Notes under the pieces: model-generated
Told to the model about the DNA's origin: nothing
Databases searched by the model: none
Seen by the model: the letters and a program-made list of their open reading frames with translations, nothing else
Origin: Isoetes taiwanensis
Lineage: Eukaryota > Streptophyta > Lycopodiopsida > Isoetales > Isoetaceae
Direction: 5' to 3'
Assembly (NCBI GenBank): GCA_021234155.1
Contig: JAJEKV010000036.1
Span: 3,919,042-3,983,041 of the forward strand
Length of the DNA stretch: 64,000 bases
Position numbers and translations under genes: made by a program
Part shown: one piece after another, positions 1 through 12,303 of the stretch
Position numbering within the stretch: position 1 is the stretch's first letter
Layout of the letters: every line of letters begins with the position of its first letter

Positions 1-1237
1 AGCTACGTATTGCTAAGGCCCCGACGACGGACGGCAGCTTCCCTGCCCCAGAATTCATGTAACCCACTATTCCAATGGACTCGTAATCTGGCATTATGCA
101 GGGACCAAGGCTCTGGACTCGCTCAATTGGGAGGGTGCCGCCTCAAAGAACAAAAGTAAAATGATCTGGGGCGGGTGTCTCTAAGACCCTTTGCCCTTTC
201 CTGGGATCCGCTCCAGACCTTGTACTGGGGCTAAGGCCAGAGGGAGGATGTTGATGTAATACTGAACCTTAAAACCACCTTGAGTGTTTTGTCCCGAAGC
301 CGCCCTCCCCTAAAGGTCATCAGTGGATGACTTTGACGGCAAATTTTCCCCTTTCTAATCACGAATCGACTGCTCCAATGGACCTTAACGCCAGATTATG
401 CGTGTTAACAAGTTTTACGCATGTAAGACCACCCCATCTCCAAGAAGCTCCAAAGCGTGTCACTTCATATCCAAAGACTCAGGGGCCAATTGGCTTGGGA
501 GGTACGTGAATAATCGGGCCATGTGTGGCGCTTCAGGTTCTTCTTTGGAGAAATTGGACCGTAACCCTGGCCACCAGTACGCCGCTATTCTCAGTATAAT
601 GGCGAAGTCAACGCTTTCATCTCGAGACCCCCGGATCAGCCTCAATGGCAAGACCTCTTTGAGCCGCGACAACCGTCTTAAAGCACGCCATGGGTTTGGC
701 AAGCTCACGTACTAATTTAAATTCTTTTTGAACCGCCAAGTGGCCATTGAAAGGAGGATTCAACGCCGATAGGATGAACCGAGCTTCGAGGGCAGGTATT
801 CATGCGACGCCCTACCTGAGGAGCCGTGGCAAGACGTCTCCCCCTGGAACTTCTTTTGGGGTCCGCTCTCTTGGGGGTATGGCCTCACCCTCCCTGAGCC
901 CCACGCGAAAGTCCCGGGACTGCCTAAATTGGGAAGGGTGCCTACCAACAAAATGATCTGGGCGGGTGTGTTGCACCGCTCTTGGGTTGATCCGCCAGAA
1001 TCTGCAGTGACGGTTCCTGCGTAGAGGAGTGATTCTCGGACGCAGACGGGAATCCTTTAAAACCACAGGGAGGGTAGTTGCCCCTTTAACGGCCCCTTCC
1101 CTTGGAAGGCCCCGGATTTTAATTTGACGGGCAGCTTCCCCGCCTGCATTCGCGTAACCCACTCATTCCAATGGACTCGCACCGCATTTGCGCAGCACTG
1201 GCATGGACTCGCTCAATCTGGGAAAGTGGTGCTCAAA

Positions 1238-1888
1238 CATGGAATAAACAAATTACTACTCTTATACTTTAGTGTAGCCAAATAGGTTTAATGTTCCACT
1301 TTCAAATTCAGCTAGAAGTTTCTAACACTTGGCTAAACTAAATGGTTTTTCTTTCATCGCCACTTCCTTTGCTTTTACTAACTTTCACAAAATGGAAAGG
1401 CAAACATTAGCCATCACGTTTATAGTAATTTAAAAATCCAAGCATTTTGCCAAAGACATTGAATTTATTGTAAATACATAAATTCAAGATACAAACATAC
1501 ATGAAATATGTTCAAAAACCTAAAAGGACTAATTGTCTTTTCCCTCTAATGCTTCAACTTTGTACTTGGAACAAGAAAGAAAGTGAAAAAGAAAAGAAAA
1601 TATAAACCCTATTTGAAATTTCTTAAAGTTAGTATACATTGGTGTTGTTGAATTTCAAGCACCTATCGCTCTTTCCAAGCCCACTCTATCTTTAGGTTTA
1701 GCTAATCGACAAGTCCTGAATGGAGGCGTCCTGAGGCAAAGGTTTGCTATTCAACCTAAAACTACCATGCAAAAAAATTGGGCTAAAATTTTTTGGGCAT
1801 CTTTTCTTTCCATTTACTTTAGCCATTTTTTCTTGGCAAAATTGCTACAAAATAGTTACTTGGCAACCAGCCGTTATTTTATTCCATG
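1238..1888. mobile_element. 651 bp AT-rich insertion in the satellite, probable non-autonomous DNA transposon
   Basis: The satellite B module is interrupted inside its ggtgccgccaaagaa motif by AT-rich DNA of quite different composition. The insertion begins catggaataaa and ends ttttattccatg, which gives an 11 bp inverted terminal match. The flanks tgctcaaa on the left and ccgccaaa on the right both derive from the same satellite motif. They could be an eroded 8-9 bp target duplication, but this is not exact. There is no coding sequence. The length and ends suggest a hAT- or Mutator-type MITE, but the superfamily is unresolved. Confidence 0.65.
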
Positions 1889-4800
1889 CCGCCAAAGAAT
1901 GTGCGTACCGGGACCGGGGCGGGTGTGTCGGCACTCCTTGCCTTTCCTGATCCGGCCCAGACCTGCACGCTGTCCTCGCTTAGAGGGAGTGATGTTGATG
2001 CCGTAATACGAACCTAAAACTGACATCCCTGAGGCAAAATGCCTTTGTCCCAGCGCCCCCAAAGGCCGTGCGGATGACGCGACGCGCAGCTTCCCTTCTC
2101 GTAATTAACCGATCGCTCCAATGGACTCTAACGCCGGGCATTATGCAAAGCGCCAAGTTTTGCGGCGAAGACCACCCCATCTCCAAGAAGCTCCAAAGTT
2201 TCTGGCATTCAAAGACTGTAGTCACTGGCTTGGGAGGTGGCCGTGGAATACCGCCATGTGTGGCGCTCGTTCCCTTCTTGGCGAAATTGACCGTAAATCC
2301 TGGTCACTAGGGTAATGCCGCTTATTTCGACATAATGGCGGCGTCGAATCGGCCATTCCGAGACCCTCGATCAAGCCTCAATGGCAAGACTTGATTTTCA
2401 GTGACAACCGTCTAAAGCATCGCGCCATGTGTTTGGCAAGTCACTGGACGGATCTTGAATTTTTGGAACCTCGCCGAAGGTGGCCATTGAAAGGATGATC
2501 TGGGGTACGATAGATGAACTGAGCTTCTGGAGGCTGCATTCGCATCGGCTCCACGGGAGGAGCCGGGTGGCAAAGACGCTCCCCTGAACTTTTTGGGGTC
2601 CATCTCTGGGTATGGCCTCTACCTCCCGAGGCTCCACGCAATGTCCTCGACTCGCTCGACTAGGCAAGTCTTCCAACAGTAAAATGGGACGGGGCGGGTG
2701 TATTGGCACTCTTGCCCCTGCTTGGATCCGGCTTCAGGACCTTGTACCTGTCCTTCAAGTGAGAGGGAGGATCTTGACGCTAAGACTAACCTTAAAAGTT
2801 CCATTGTGGAGGCAAATGGTTCCCTTAACGCCCTCTCCCGCAGGCCCCGACGACGGGACGTGGCGTACCTTCCTCGCCTCTGTGAATATGTAACCTAACG
2901 TTCTAATGGACTCGCACTGCATTATGTCGGGGACTAAGGCTGGACTCGCTCAATTGGGAAAGGGTGCCCACAGTCAGCAAAATGACGGGCGGGTAAGCCG
3001 CACCTTGCCCCTTCCGGATCCGCTTCCTGTGACCTTTGCATGCAGTTGTCCTCGCCAGGAGGGAGGGATGTTGACGCTGCACACGGAACTTTAAAACCAC
3101 CCGGAGGCAGCTTTGTCCCCAGCGGCCCTCCCCAAAGGCCGTGTGGGATCTAATTTGTGGACGCAAGTAACTCTTCTCGTGACCATGGACCGGATCGGTT
3201 TCCATTGACTCCCACGCCGCATTATGCAGGTTACTGCTCAAGGGCGTAAGACCACCTCGCATCTCCAAGGAGCTCCAAAGCCTACATCCAAAGACTCAGA
3301 GTCAATTGGCTTTGGGAGGTGGTCAGGGAATACCGCCATGTGTGTATGCTCGTTCCCTTTGGAGAAATTGACCGCGGTAACCTCGGGTCACTAGGGTACG
3401 CCAGCCATTCCCATATACGGCAAAGTCGAATCTGCCATTCCCGAGACCCCCGATCACCCGGAATGGCAAAGACCCTTTGATTTTCGCACAAATCGCCCAA
3501 AGCACGCCATGTTTGGCAAGATCTCACGACGGATCTTGAATTTTTTGGGAACCCCGCCGGGCGTGGCCATTGGAAAGGAGGATTCAACGCCGCATAGATG
3601 AATCAGCCGAGGGCGTGGCATTCGCGCATCGCCTACCTGAGATGGGTGGCAAGTATCGGCTCTCTTCGAAACTTTTTTGGGGTCCGGCTCGGGTATGGCC
3701 TCTACCCTCCCCTTGAGGCCCCACGCAAAGTCCTCGACTCGCTCACTGGGAAAGGGTGCCTTCAACAACAGTGTACCGGACGGGGCGGGTGTGTTGGCAC
3801 CCTTTGCCCTGCCGGATCCGGCCCACAGACTGCAATCGTCCTCGGCGAGGGAGGATCTTCGACGCCAAGACTAATCTTAAAACCATTGTGGAGGCATCTT
3901 GCCCTCAACGCCCCTTCTTCCAAAGGCCCCCACGACCTGACGGCAGCTTCCCCGCCTGCACTAACCGACTATTCCAATGGACCTTTAACGCTGCATTATG
4001 CAGGGACCAAGGCTTGGACTCGCTCGAACAGAAAGGGTGCCCAAAGAATAAAGTACCAGATCTGGGGTGTGTTGGCAATCTTTTGCCCTTCCTCGGATCC
4101 GGCCCAGGACCTTGTACGTTGTCCTCGCCAGAGGGAGGATGCTGATGCTTAATACGAACCTTAAAACCACCTCGTGAGCAGCTTGTCCCGAGCGCCCTCC
4201 CCCAAAGGTCGTGATGACGCGACGGCAAATTTCTTCGTAATCGCATTTAACCGACTGCTCCAATGGACTCAACGCCTGCAGATTATGCGTGTTAACAAGT
4301 TTTAAGACCACCCCATCTCCAAGAAGCCCGTGCCACTTTGCTATCCAAAGACTCCTCAGAGTCAATTGGCTTGGGAGGTGGTCAGGAATACCGCTACGTG
4401 GCGCTCAGGTTCCTTCTTTGGAGAAATTGACCGTAACCCGTCACTAGGTAATGCCGCTTTATTCTCGACATAATGGCGAAAGTCGAATCGCCATTCGCCG
4501 AGACCCTCGACCGCTCAATGGCAAGACCCTGGATTTTCGCGACAACCGCCCAAAGCACGCCATGGGTTTGGCAAGCTCTCACGGACGGATTTGAATTTTT
4601 GGAACCTCGCTAAGCAGGCTAAGTATTGAAAGGAGGATTCAACGCCGTGATAGATGAACCGAAGCCGAGGGCAGGCATTCGCGCATCGCCCACGGTGGAG
4701 GAGCAAGCAAGATTTGGCCCTGAACTTTTTTGGGTCCGCCTCTTGGGTATGGCCTCTACCCTCCTGAGGCCTCCACGAAAGTCCTCGACTCGCTCAATTT

Positions 4801-6156
4801 GAAGGGTGCCCAACAACAAAGTGCAAATGGACGGGGGCGGGTAAGTTGGCACCCTTGCCCTTGCCGGATCCGTCAGGACCTTGCATCGTCCTTGGCGTAG
4901 AGGGAGGATCTTGACGCCGTAAGATCTTTAACCTTAAAACTATTGTGGAGGCAAATGGGCCCCAACGCCCTCTCCCAAAGGCCCCGACGACGACGTGGCA
5001 GCGCTTCCCCGCCTCTGCACTAACCGACCATTCCAATGGACTCTAATCACCGCGGCATTGGCGCAGTGGACCAAGGCTTGACCTCGCTCAATTGGGAAGG
5101 GGTGCCGCCAGCTGAATGTGCGCAAATGACCGGTGCTCAAGATTCTTGCTCCTTCCTCGGATCCGGCCCAGACTCCAGACGTTGTCCTCCTAGAGGGAGG
5201 ATGTTGATGCTGCATCGACGGAACTTAAAACCATCCGGAGGCAGCCTTGTCCCAGCCGCCCTCCCCAAAGGCCGTGGATGACTACCTGCAGCCCTTCGTA
5301 ATCACTTAACCGATCGCTCCAATGGACCTCGTAACGCTCTAAGATTATGCAAAAGTTACCAAGTTTCTATGGGCAGAAGACCACCCCATCTCCAAGAAGC
5401 CCAAAGCGCCTCATATCCGTGTAGGTCAATTGGCTTGGGAGGTGGTCGTAACACGCCATGTGTATGCCTGTTCCCTTCTTTGGAGAAATCGACCGCGGTA
5501 ACCCGGTCACTAGGTAATGCCGCCATTCCGACATAATGCATAGGTCGAACGCCATTCCGTGAGACCCCCTCGGGATCACCATCGGCAAGACCTCCTTTAT
5601 TTCGCACAACCGCCCAAAGCACGCTTTCGCGGTTTGGCAAGCTCGCTTGACGGATCTTGAATTTTTGGAACCTGCTTCGAAGCAGGGCCATTGAAAGGAG
5701 GATCCAACGCCGACAGATGAATCGAGCTTCGAGGGCGGGCATTCGCGACGGTGCCCACCTGAGGAGCGTGGCGCACGGGCTCCTGAACTTTTGGGGTCCA
5801 TCTTCTGGGGTATGGCCTCTACCCTCCCTCGCAGGCCTCCACGCAATGTCCCGACTCGCTCGACCAGGGGAAGGGTGTCAGCTTCAACAACAAAGTACCG
5901 ATCTGGCTGTGTATACACCTCGCCCTCTTGCCGGATCCGGGTTTCAGGGACCTTGCATCGTGGTCTCTACAAGAGAGGGAGGATCTTGACGCCAGAAGAC
6001 TGAACCTTAAAACCATTGTGGAGGCAGTTTTGCCCAACGCCCTCTCCTGCAGGGGCCCCGATTTACCGACGCGGGCAGCTTCCTGCCCTTCTGCACTATG
6101 TAACCTAATCGCTCCAATGGACTCGTAACGCCGCATTATGCTGGGCACCAAGGCTT

Positions 6157-6447
6157 GACCTGCTCGCCAATTGAAAGGGTGCCATCAGCAAATGACGGGC
6201 GTGTGTCGGCACCCTTGCCCTTTCCTGATCCGGCCCGTAACCTTGCATGTTGTCCTCGCCAGAGGGAGGATGTTGACGTTTTAATAATGGAACCTTTAAA
6301 AACCACCCGGAGGCAAAATTTTGTCCCGAAAGGCCTTCCCCAAAGGCCGTGACGCATTTAACCCGCAACTTCCCCTTCCTTTAATCACGGATCGACCGCT
6401 CCAATGGACTCGAACGCCGGGCATTGGCGCAGGGGACCAAGGCTTCT
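6157..6447. repeat. Extra B-type satellite module (first of three)
   Basis: Between the anchors at about 5695 and 7076 the monomer is ~1.38 kb instead of ~1.05 kb. The surplus is a second copy of the B module, starting at gacctgctcgccaattg and ending before the next gactcgctcgactag. It keeps the ggatcc-like core (here tgatccgg) and the gaggatgttgacg signature. Confidence 0.8.
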
Positions 6448-8581
6448 GACTCGCTCGACTAGAAAGGGTGCCGCCAAAGAATAAAGTACCAGATCGGGGC
6501 GTGTGTTGGCACCCTTTTGCTCCTTTCTCGGATCCGCCCAGACCTTGCACGCTATCCTCGCTAGAGGGAGGATACGTTGATGCTGCATCATCTTTAACCT
6601 TAAACCACCTCGAGGCAAATTTTGTCCAGCCGCCCCCAAAGGCCGTGGATGACTCGACGGGCAGCCCCCTTCTCTAATCACGAATCGACTGCCCAATGGA
6701 CTCGTAATGCCGCATTATGCAAAGCTACCAAGTTTTGGCGCACGTACATCTCACCCCATCTCCAAGAAGCTCCAAAGCGCCTCATATCCAAAGACTTCAG
6801 AGTCAATTGGCTTGGGAGGTGGTCAGGAATACCGCCATGTGTGCATGCTCGTAGTTCCCTTCTCTTCTTTTGGAGAAATTGACCGTAACCTGGTCAATAG
6901 GGTAATGCTTTATCTCCGACATAATGGCGGTCGACCGCCATTCCCGAGACCCCTCGACGCCTCAATGGCAAGCAAGACTTTGGATTTCCGCACAACCGCC
7001 CGTAAAGCACGCCATGGTTTGGCAAGCTCACGGACGGATCTTGAATTTTTGGAACCTCGCTGCTGTGGCCATTGAAAGGAGGATTCAAATCTACCGTGAC
7101 AGGATGAACCGAGCCGGAGGGCGTGCATTCGCCAGCATCGGCTCCACCTGGAGGAGCTGCGGCGCATCGGCCCCTGAACTTTTTGGGGTCCGGCCTCTTG
7201 GGGGTATGGCTCTACTCCTCCCTTTGAGGCCTCCAAGTCCTCCTCGACTCGCTCGACTAGAAGGTGCCTAACAACAACGTACTGACGGGGGCGGGTGTGT
7301 TGGCACCCCTGGGTTCTTGCCGATCCGCTCTTAGACCTTGCATCGCGGTCCTTAAGTGTGAGGGAGGATTCGACGCCAAGACGGAACCTTAAAACCATTG
7401 TGTGGGAGGCAACTTTTTTGCCCCTCAACGCCCTCTCCCAAAGGCCCCGATGACGACCTGGCAGCCTTTCCTGGCCTGCACTGCGAACCGACTATTCCAA
7501 TGGACTCAGAACGCTGGCATTATGCAGGGGTCTCAAGGCTTGACCTGCTCACTGGGAGGAAGGGTGCCGCCAAAGAATGTGCAAATGGGACCGGGCGGTG
7601 TGTTCAAGACTCTTTGCCCTTCCGATCCGTCTACAGACCTGTATTGTCCTCCTAGAGGGAGTGATGTTGATGCCAGAATACGAACCTTAAACTGATCCTG
7701 AGGCAGCCTTGTCCCGAAGCGCCCTCCCCCCAAAGGCCGTGGATGACGCGACGCGCGCCCTTCTAATCATCACGAACCGACCCCAACCTTCAACCCCAAG
7801 AAGCTCCAAAGCTTCATATCCAAAGACTCCCCTGTGAGTCAATTGGCTTGGGAGGTGGCTTTCACACGCGGGAATATCGCCATGTGTGGCGCCGTTCTTC
7901 TTTGGAGAAATTCGACCGTAACTCGGGTCACTAGGTAATGCCATTCGGATACAATGGCGAATGTAATCGCCGGCCCGAGACCCCTCGACGCCCGGTCAAT
8001 GGCAAGACTCTTGATTTTCGCAGTACGTCCGCTCAAAGCACGCCGCGGTTTGGCAAGCTCACGGACGGATCTTGAATTTTTTGGAACTCGCTGAAGCAAA
8101 ATGCTGGAAAGGAGGATCTAACCGATAGATGAATCGAGCTTCTGAGGGAAGTGTGACGCATCGGCTCCACCTGCGAGGAGCTGGCAAGACGCTCCCTCGA
8201 ACTTCTTGGGGGTCCATCTCTTTGGGTATGGCCTCTACCCTCCCTGAGGCCTCCACGCAATGTCCCCGACTCGCTCGAATTGGGGAAGGGTGCCGGCAAA
8301 CAAATTGCGGTGCGGTGTGCCTGTGGATCTGGGGGGCGGGGTGCTTAAGCACTCCCTTTGCCTTTGGCCTTGATCCTCCGTCTTCTTAGGACCTTTGCAT
8401 CGTCCCGCGTAGAGGGGAGGATCTTGACGCCGTAAGACGGAACCTTAAAACCAGGAGGCAAATTTCGCCCTCAACGCCCCTTCCCGTAGGCCCCGACGAC
8501 GACTTCCGGGTACTTCCCCGGCACCGCAACCACCGCTCCAATGGACTGCATCGCCAAGCATTATGGCCGGGACCAAGGCTT

Positions 8582-8845
8582 GACTCGCTCAATTGGGAAG
8601 GGTGCCGCCCAGCAACAGCAAATGGGATCTGGGCAAAATGGCACCTGCTCTTCCGGATCCGCCCTAATCCCGGCTGTCCTCAGCCAGAGGGAGGATGTTG
8701 ACGCTTTAATACCTAACCTTAAAACCACTCCGAGGCAGCTTTGTCCCGAAGGCCCCTCCCCGGCCGTGGATTTACTGACGGCAACTTCTAATCACGACCG
8801 ACCGCTCCAATGACCTAACGCCTGCATTATGTGGGACCAAGGCTT
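8582..8845. repeat. Extra B-type satellite module (second of three)
   Basis: The monomer between anchors near 8110 and 9450 is ~1.34 kb. It has three gactcgctc-type module starts (about 8270, 8582 and 8846) before the C block, where a normal monomer has two. The extra copy is shorter than the other two extra modules, apparently through small deletions. Confidence 0.78.
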
Positions 8846-11800
8846 GACCTCGCTCGAATTGGGAAAGGGTGCCGCCAAAGAATGTGCGCCCAGATTCGGG
8901 GCGGTGTAAAGGGCACTTTTTGTTCTTTCCTCGGATCCGGCCCAGACTCGCACAAGGTCCTCGCCAGAGGAGACGTTGATGCCGTATCGAACCTTAAAAC
9001 TAATTCTGGTGCCTGTCCCAGCCCCCAAAGGCGATGACTGACTCTTCCTCGAATCAATTTAACCGATCACCTTAATGGACTCAACGATTATGCAGTGTTA
9101 AATAATGCAAGTTTTGGCGCATCAAGACCACTCATCCCCAAGAAGCTCCAAAGCTTCATATCCAAAGAGACTTCAGAGTCAATTGGTCGGGAGGTGGTCG
9201 GGAATACCGCCATGTGTGGCGCTCGTGTTCCCTTCTTTTGGAGAAATTGACCGTAACCTCGTCACTAGTGCGCCATCTCGCATTATAAATGATGGCGGCC
9301 GACCGCCATTCCTCGAGACCCCGACTCACTGAACAATGCAAGACCCTTTTGATTTTTCAGACAAATCAACAAAGCATCGCTTTCGCTGGGTTTGGCAAGC
9401 TCTGACGATCTTGAATCTTTTTTGAACCCGTTTCAAGGTGGCCATTGAAAAGGAGTGATTCAACTACCAGATAGATAAACCCAGCCTCGAGGGCAGGCAT
9501 TCGCTAAGACATCGCTCCACCGGGAGGAGCTGCGGGCAAGATTTCGCTCCCTCGAACTTTTTGGGTCCGGCCTCTTTGGGGTATGGCTCTACCCTCCCTT
9601 TGAGGCTCCACGCGAAAGTCCCGACCTGCTCGGAATTAGAAGGGTGTCAGCCTAAACAATGCGCAAATGGACGGGGCGGTGTGTTGGCACCCTTGGTTCT
9701 GCTTCTGGATCCGTTTAGGACCTTGCATCGGTCCTTGGCAGAGGAGGATCTTGACTTAAGACTAACCTTAAAAACCATTGTGGAGGCAAATGGGTTCCTA
9801 ACGCCCTCCTAAAGGCCTCTCGACGACCGACGCAAGCAAAATTTCCCCGCTCTGCATCATGAACCGAATTATTCCAATGGACTCGTAACGCTTGGCATTA
9901 TGCAGGGACCAAGGCTTGGGACTCGTCAATTGGGAAAGGTGCCGCCTCAAAGCAAACAAATGTGCCCAGATTCGGGGCGGGTGTGTTGGCACCCTTTGCC
10001 TTTCCTCCGGAACTCGTCTCAGATCTCGCCAAGTCCTTAGAGGGAGAATGTTACTGCATCGGAACTTGCACCACCCGGAGGCAGGTCCCGAAGGCCTCCT
10101 CCCCTGGGGCAAAGGCCGGATACCTGACGCGCGCCCTTCCGGGAATCACTTGTGAATCGACCGCTCTTTAATGGACTCAATTGACCTAAGATTATGCGGT
10201 GTTACTTCAAGTTTTACTGAGACCCCACCCCTTATCTCCAAGAAGCTCCAAAGCGCCTCCCTCATATCCATGACTCCCCCCGGTGAAGCTCAATTGGGCT
10301 TCTGGGAGGTGGTCAGAATACCGCCATGTGTATGCCTGTTCCTTCTTTGGAGAAATTGACCGTAACTGTCACTAGGTAATGCCGCATTCCGACATAATGG
10401 CGAAAGTCGAATCGCCATTCGAGACCCCCCACCCGTAATGGCAAGACCCTTGATTTCGCGACAACCTGCTCAGCACGCCGCGCTTGCGCCGACGACTAAT
10501 TTTTGAACCTCACAAGTGTGGCCATTGAAAGGAGTGGATTCAATCCGCGATAGATGAACCGAAGCCGGATAAGTATCGCAGACGTGCTCCATGAGGAGCT
10601 GCGGCGCACGGGCTCCTCGAACTTTTTGGGGTCCGGCTCTCTTTGGGTATGGCCTCTACCCTCCCTTTGAGGCCTCCACGCGAAAGTCCCGACTCGCTCA
10701 ATTGGGGAAGGGTGCCGCCCCAACAACAAAGTGTACCGGACGGGCGGGTGTGTTGGCACCTTGCCCTTGCCGGATCCGCCTAGGACCTTGCATCGCGGTC
10801 CTTGCGTAGAGGGAGGATCTTGACGCCGAAGACTAACCTTAAAACCACTGTGAGGCACGGCCCCAACGCCTCCCAAAGGCCCCGGGACGACGACGGGCAG
10901 CTTCCCGGCCTAAAATTCGCAACGCACTATTCCAATGGACTCTAACTGCATTATGCGGTGGGACCAAGGCTTGGACTCGCTCGAATTGGGAAAGGGGTGC
11001 CGCCAGTCAAAGGCAAATGACCGGGCGGTGTGTCGCACCCTTGCTCTTCCGATCCGGCCCGTGATCTTGGGTAATGGTCCAGAGGGAGGATGTTGATGCC
11101 GTATCGGAACCTTTAAAACTATCCGGAGGCAGCCTTTGTCCCGAGCGCCTCCCCCAAAGGGGCTGGATGACCTGACGGGCAGCCTTCGCATCACGAACTG
11201 ATCGTCTAATGGACTCGTAACGCGATTATGCAAGCTACCAAGTTTTATGGGCAGAAGAGCCCCACCCTCATCTCCAAGAAGCTCCAAAGCTGCCATATCC
11301 AAAGACTCCTCAGAGTCAATTGGCTTGGGAGGTGGTCGGTGGAATACCGCCATGATGCTTCGTGTTCCTTCTTTGGAGAAATTGGACCGCAACTGGGTCA
11401 CTAGGTAATGCCGCCGCATTCTGACATAATGGCGAGCCGAATCGCCATTCCTGAGACCGACCGCCTCAATGGCAAGACTCTTGGATGCACAACCGCTCCA
11501 AAGACGCTTTCAGCGTTTGGCAAGTCACGGGACGGATCTTGAATTTTTGGAACCTCGCTGGCGCAGGCCATTGGAAAGGAGGATTCAACGGCCGATAGAT
11601 GAATCGAAGCCGGAGGGCGGGTGACCAAGGCACGGCTCCACCTGAGGAGCTTGGCAAAGACGCTCCTCTGAACTTTTTGGGTCCATCTCTTGGGGGTAAG
11701 TGCCTCTACCCTCCGATTCCACGCACGTCCCGGACTCGCTCGACTGGGGAAGGTGCCGCCAACAACAGTAAATGGGACGGGCGGGTGTGTTGGCACTTCG

Positions 11801-12020
11801 TTCTGGCCGGATCCGCTCTAGGACCTGCATCGTCCTTGCGAGAGGGAGGATCTTGACGCTGTAAGACGGAACCTTAAAACCACGTGGAGGCAGTTTTGCC
11901 CCTTAACGCCTTCCCGCAGGCCCCGCACGCATCGTGACGGGTACTTTCCCCGCCTCTGCACTGGCGTAACCTAATCGCTCCAATGGACCTTAACTGCATT
12001 ATGCCGGGGACCAAGGCTTG

Positions 12021-12303
12021 GACTCGCTCAATTGGGGAAAGGCCAAAGAACAGTGCGCAAATGCAGATTCGGGGCTGGGTGTGTCGGCACTTCGCCTTTC
12101 CTCGATCCGGCCTGTGACCTTGGTACGCGGTCCTCTAGAGGGAGGATGTTGACGCCTTTAATACGCGAACCTTAAACCAATCTCGGAGTAAAATTTTGTC
12201 CCAGCCGCCCTTCCCCAAAGGCCGGACGACGACTCCGCAACTTCCTCGTAATCACGACCGACCGCTCAATGGACCTTAACGCTGCATTATGGGACCAAGG
12301 TTT
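12021..12303. repeat. Extra B-type satellite module (third of three)
   Basis: The monomer between anchors near 11575 and 12922 is ~1.35 kb, with module starts at about 11733, 12021 and 12304. The added block carries the B-type gaggatgttgacgcc signature. The pattern fits unequal exchange between modules. Confidence 0.8.

Noticed and set aside
3598-4152. 184-codon open frame in the satellite, and many similar ones on both strands
   Set aside because: The frames are not conserved between satellite monomers, shift with the 1-3 bp indels, and occur equally on both strands. GC-rich sequence with few stops explains them.
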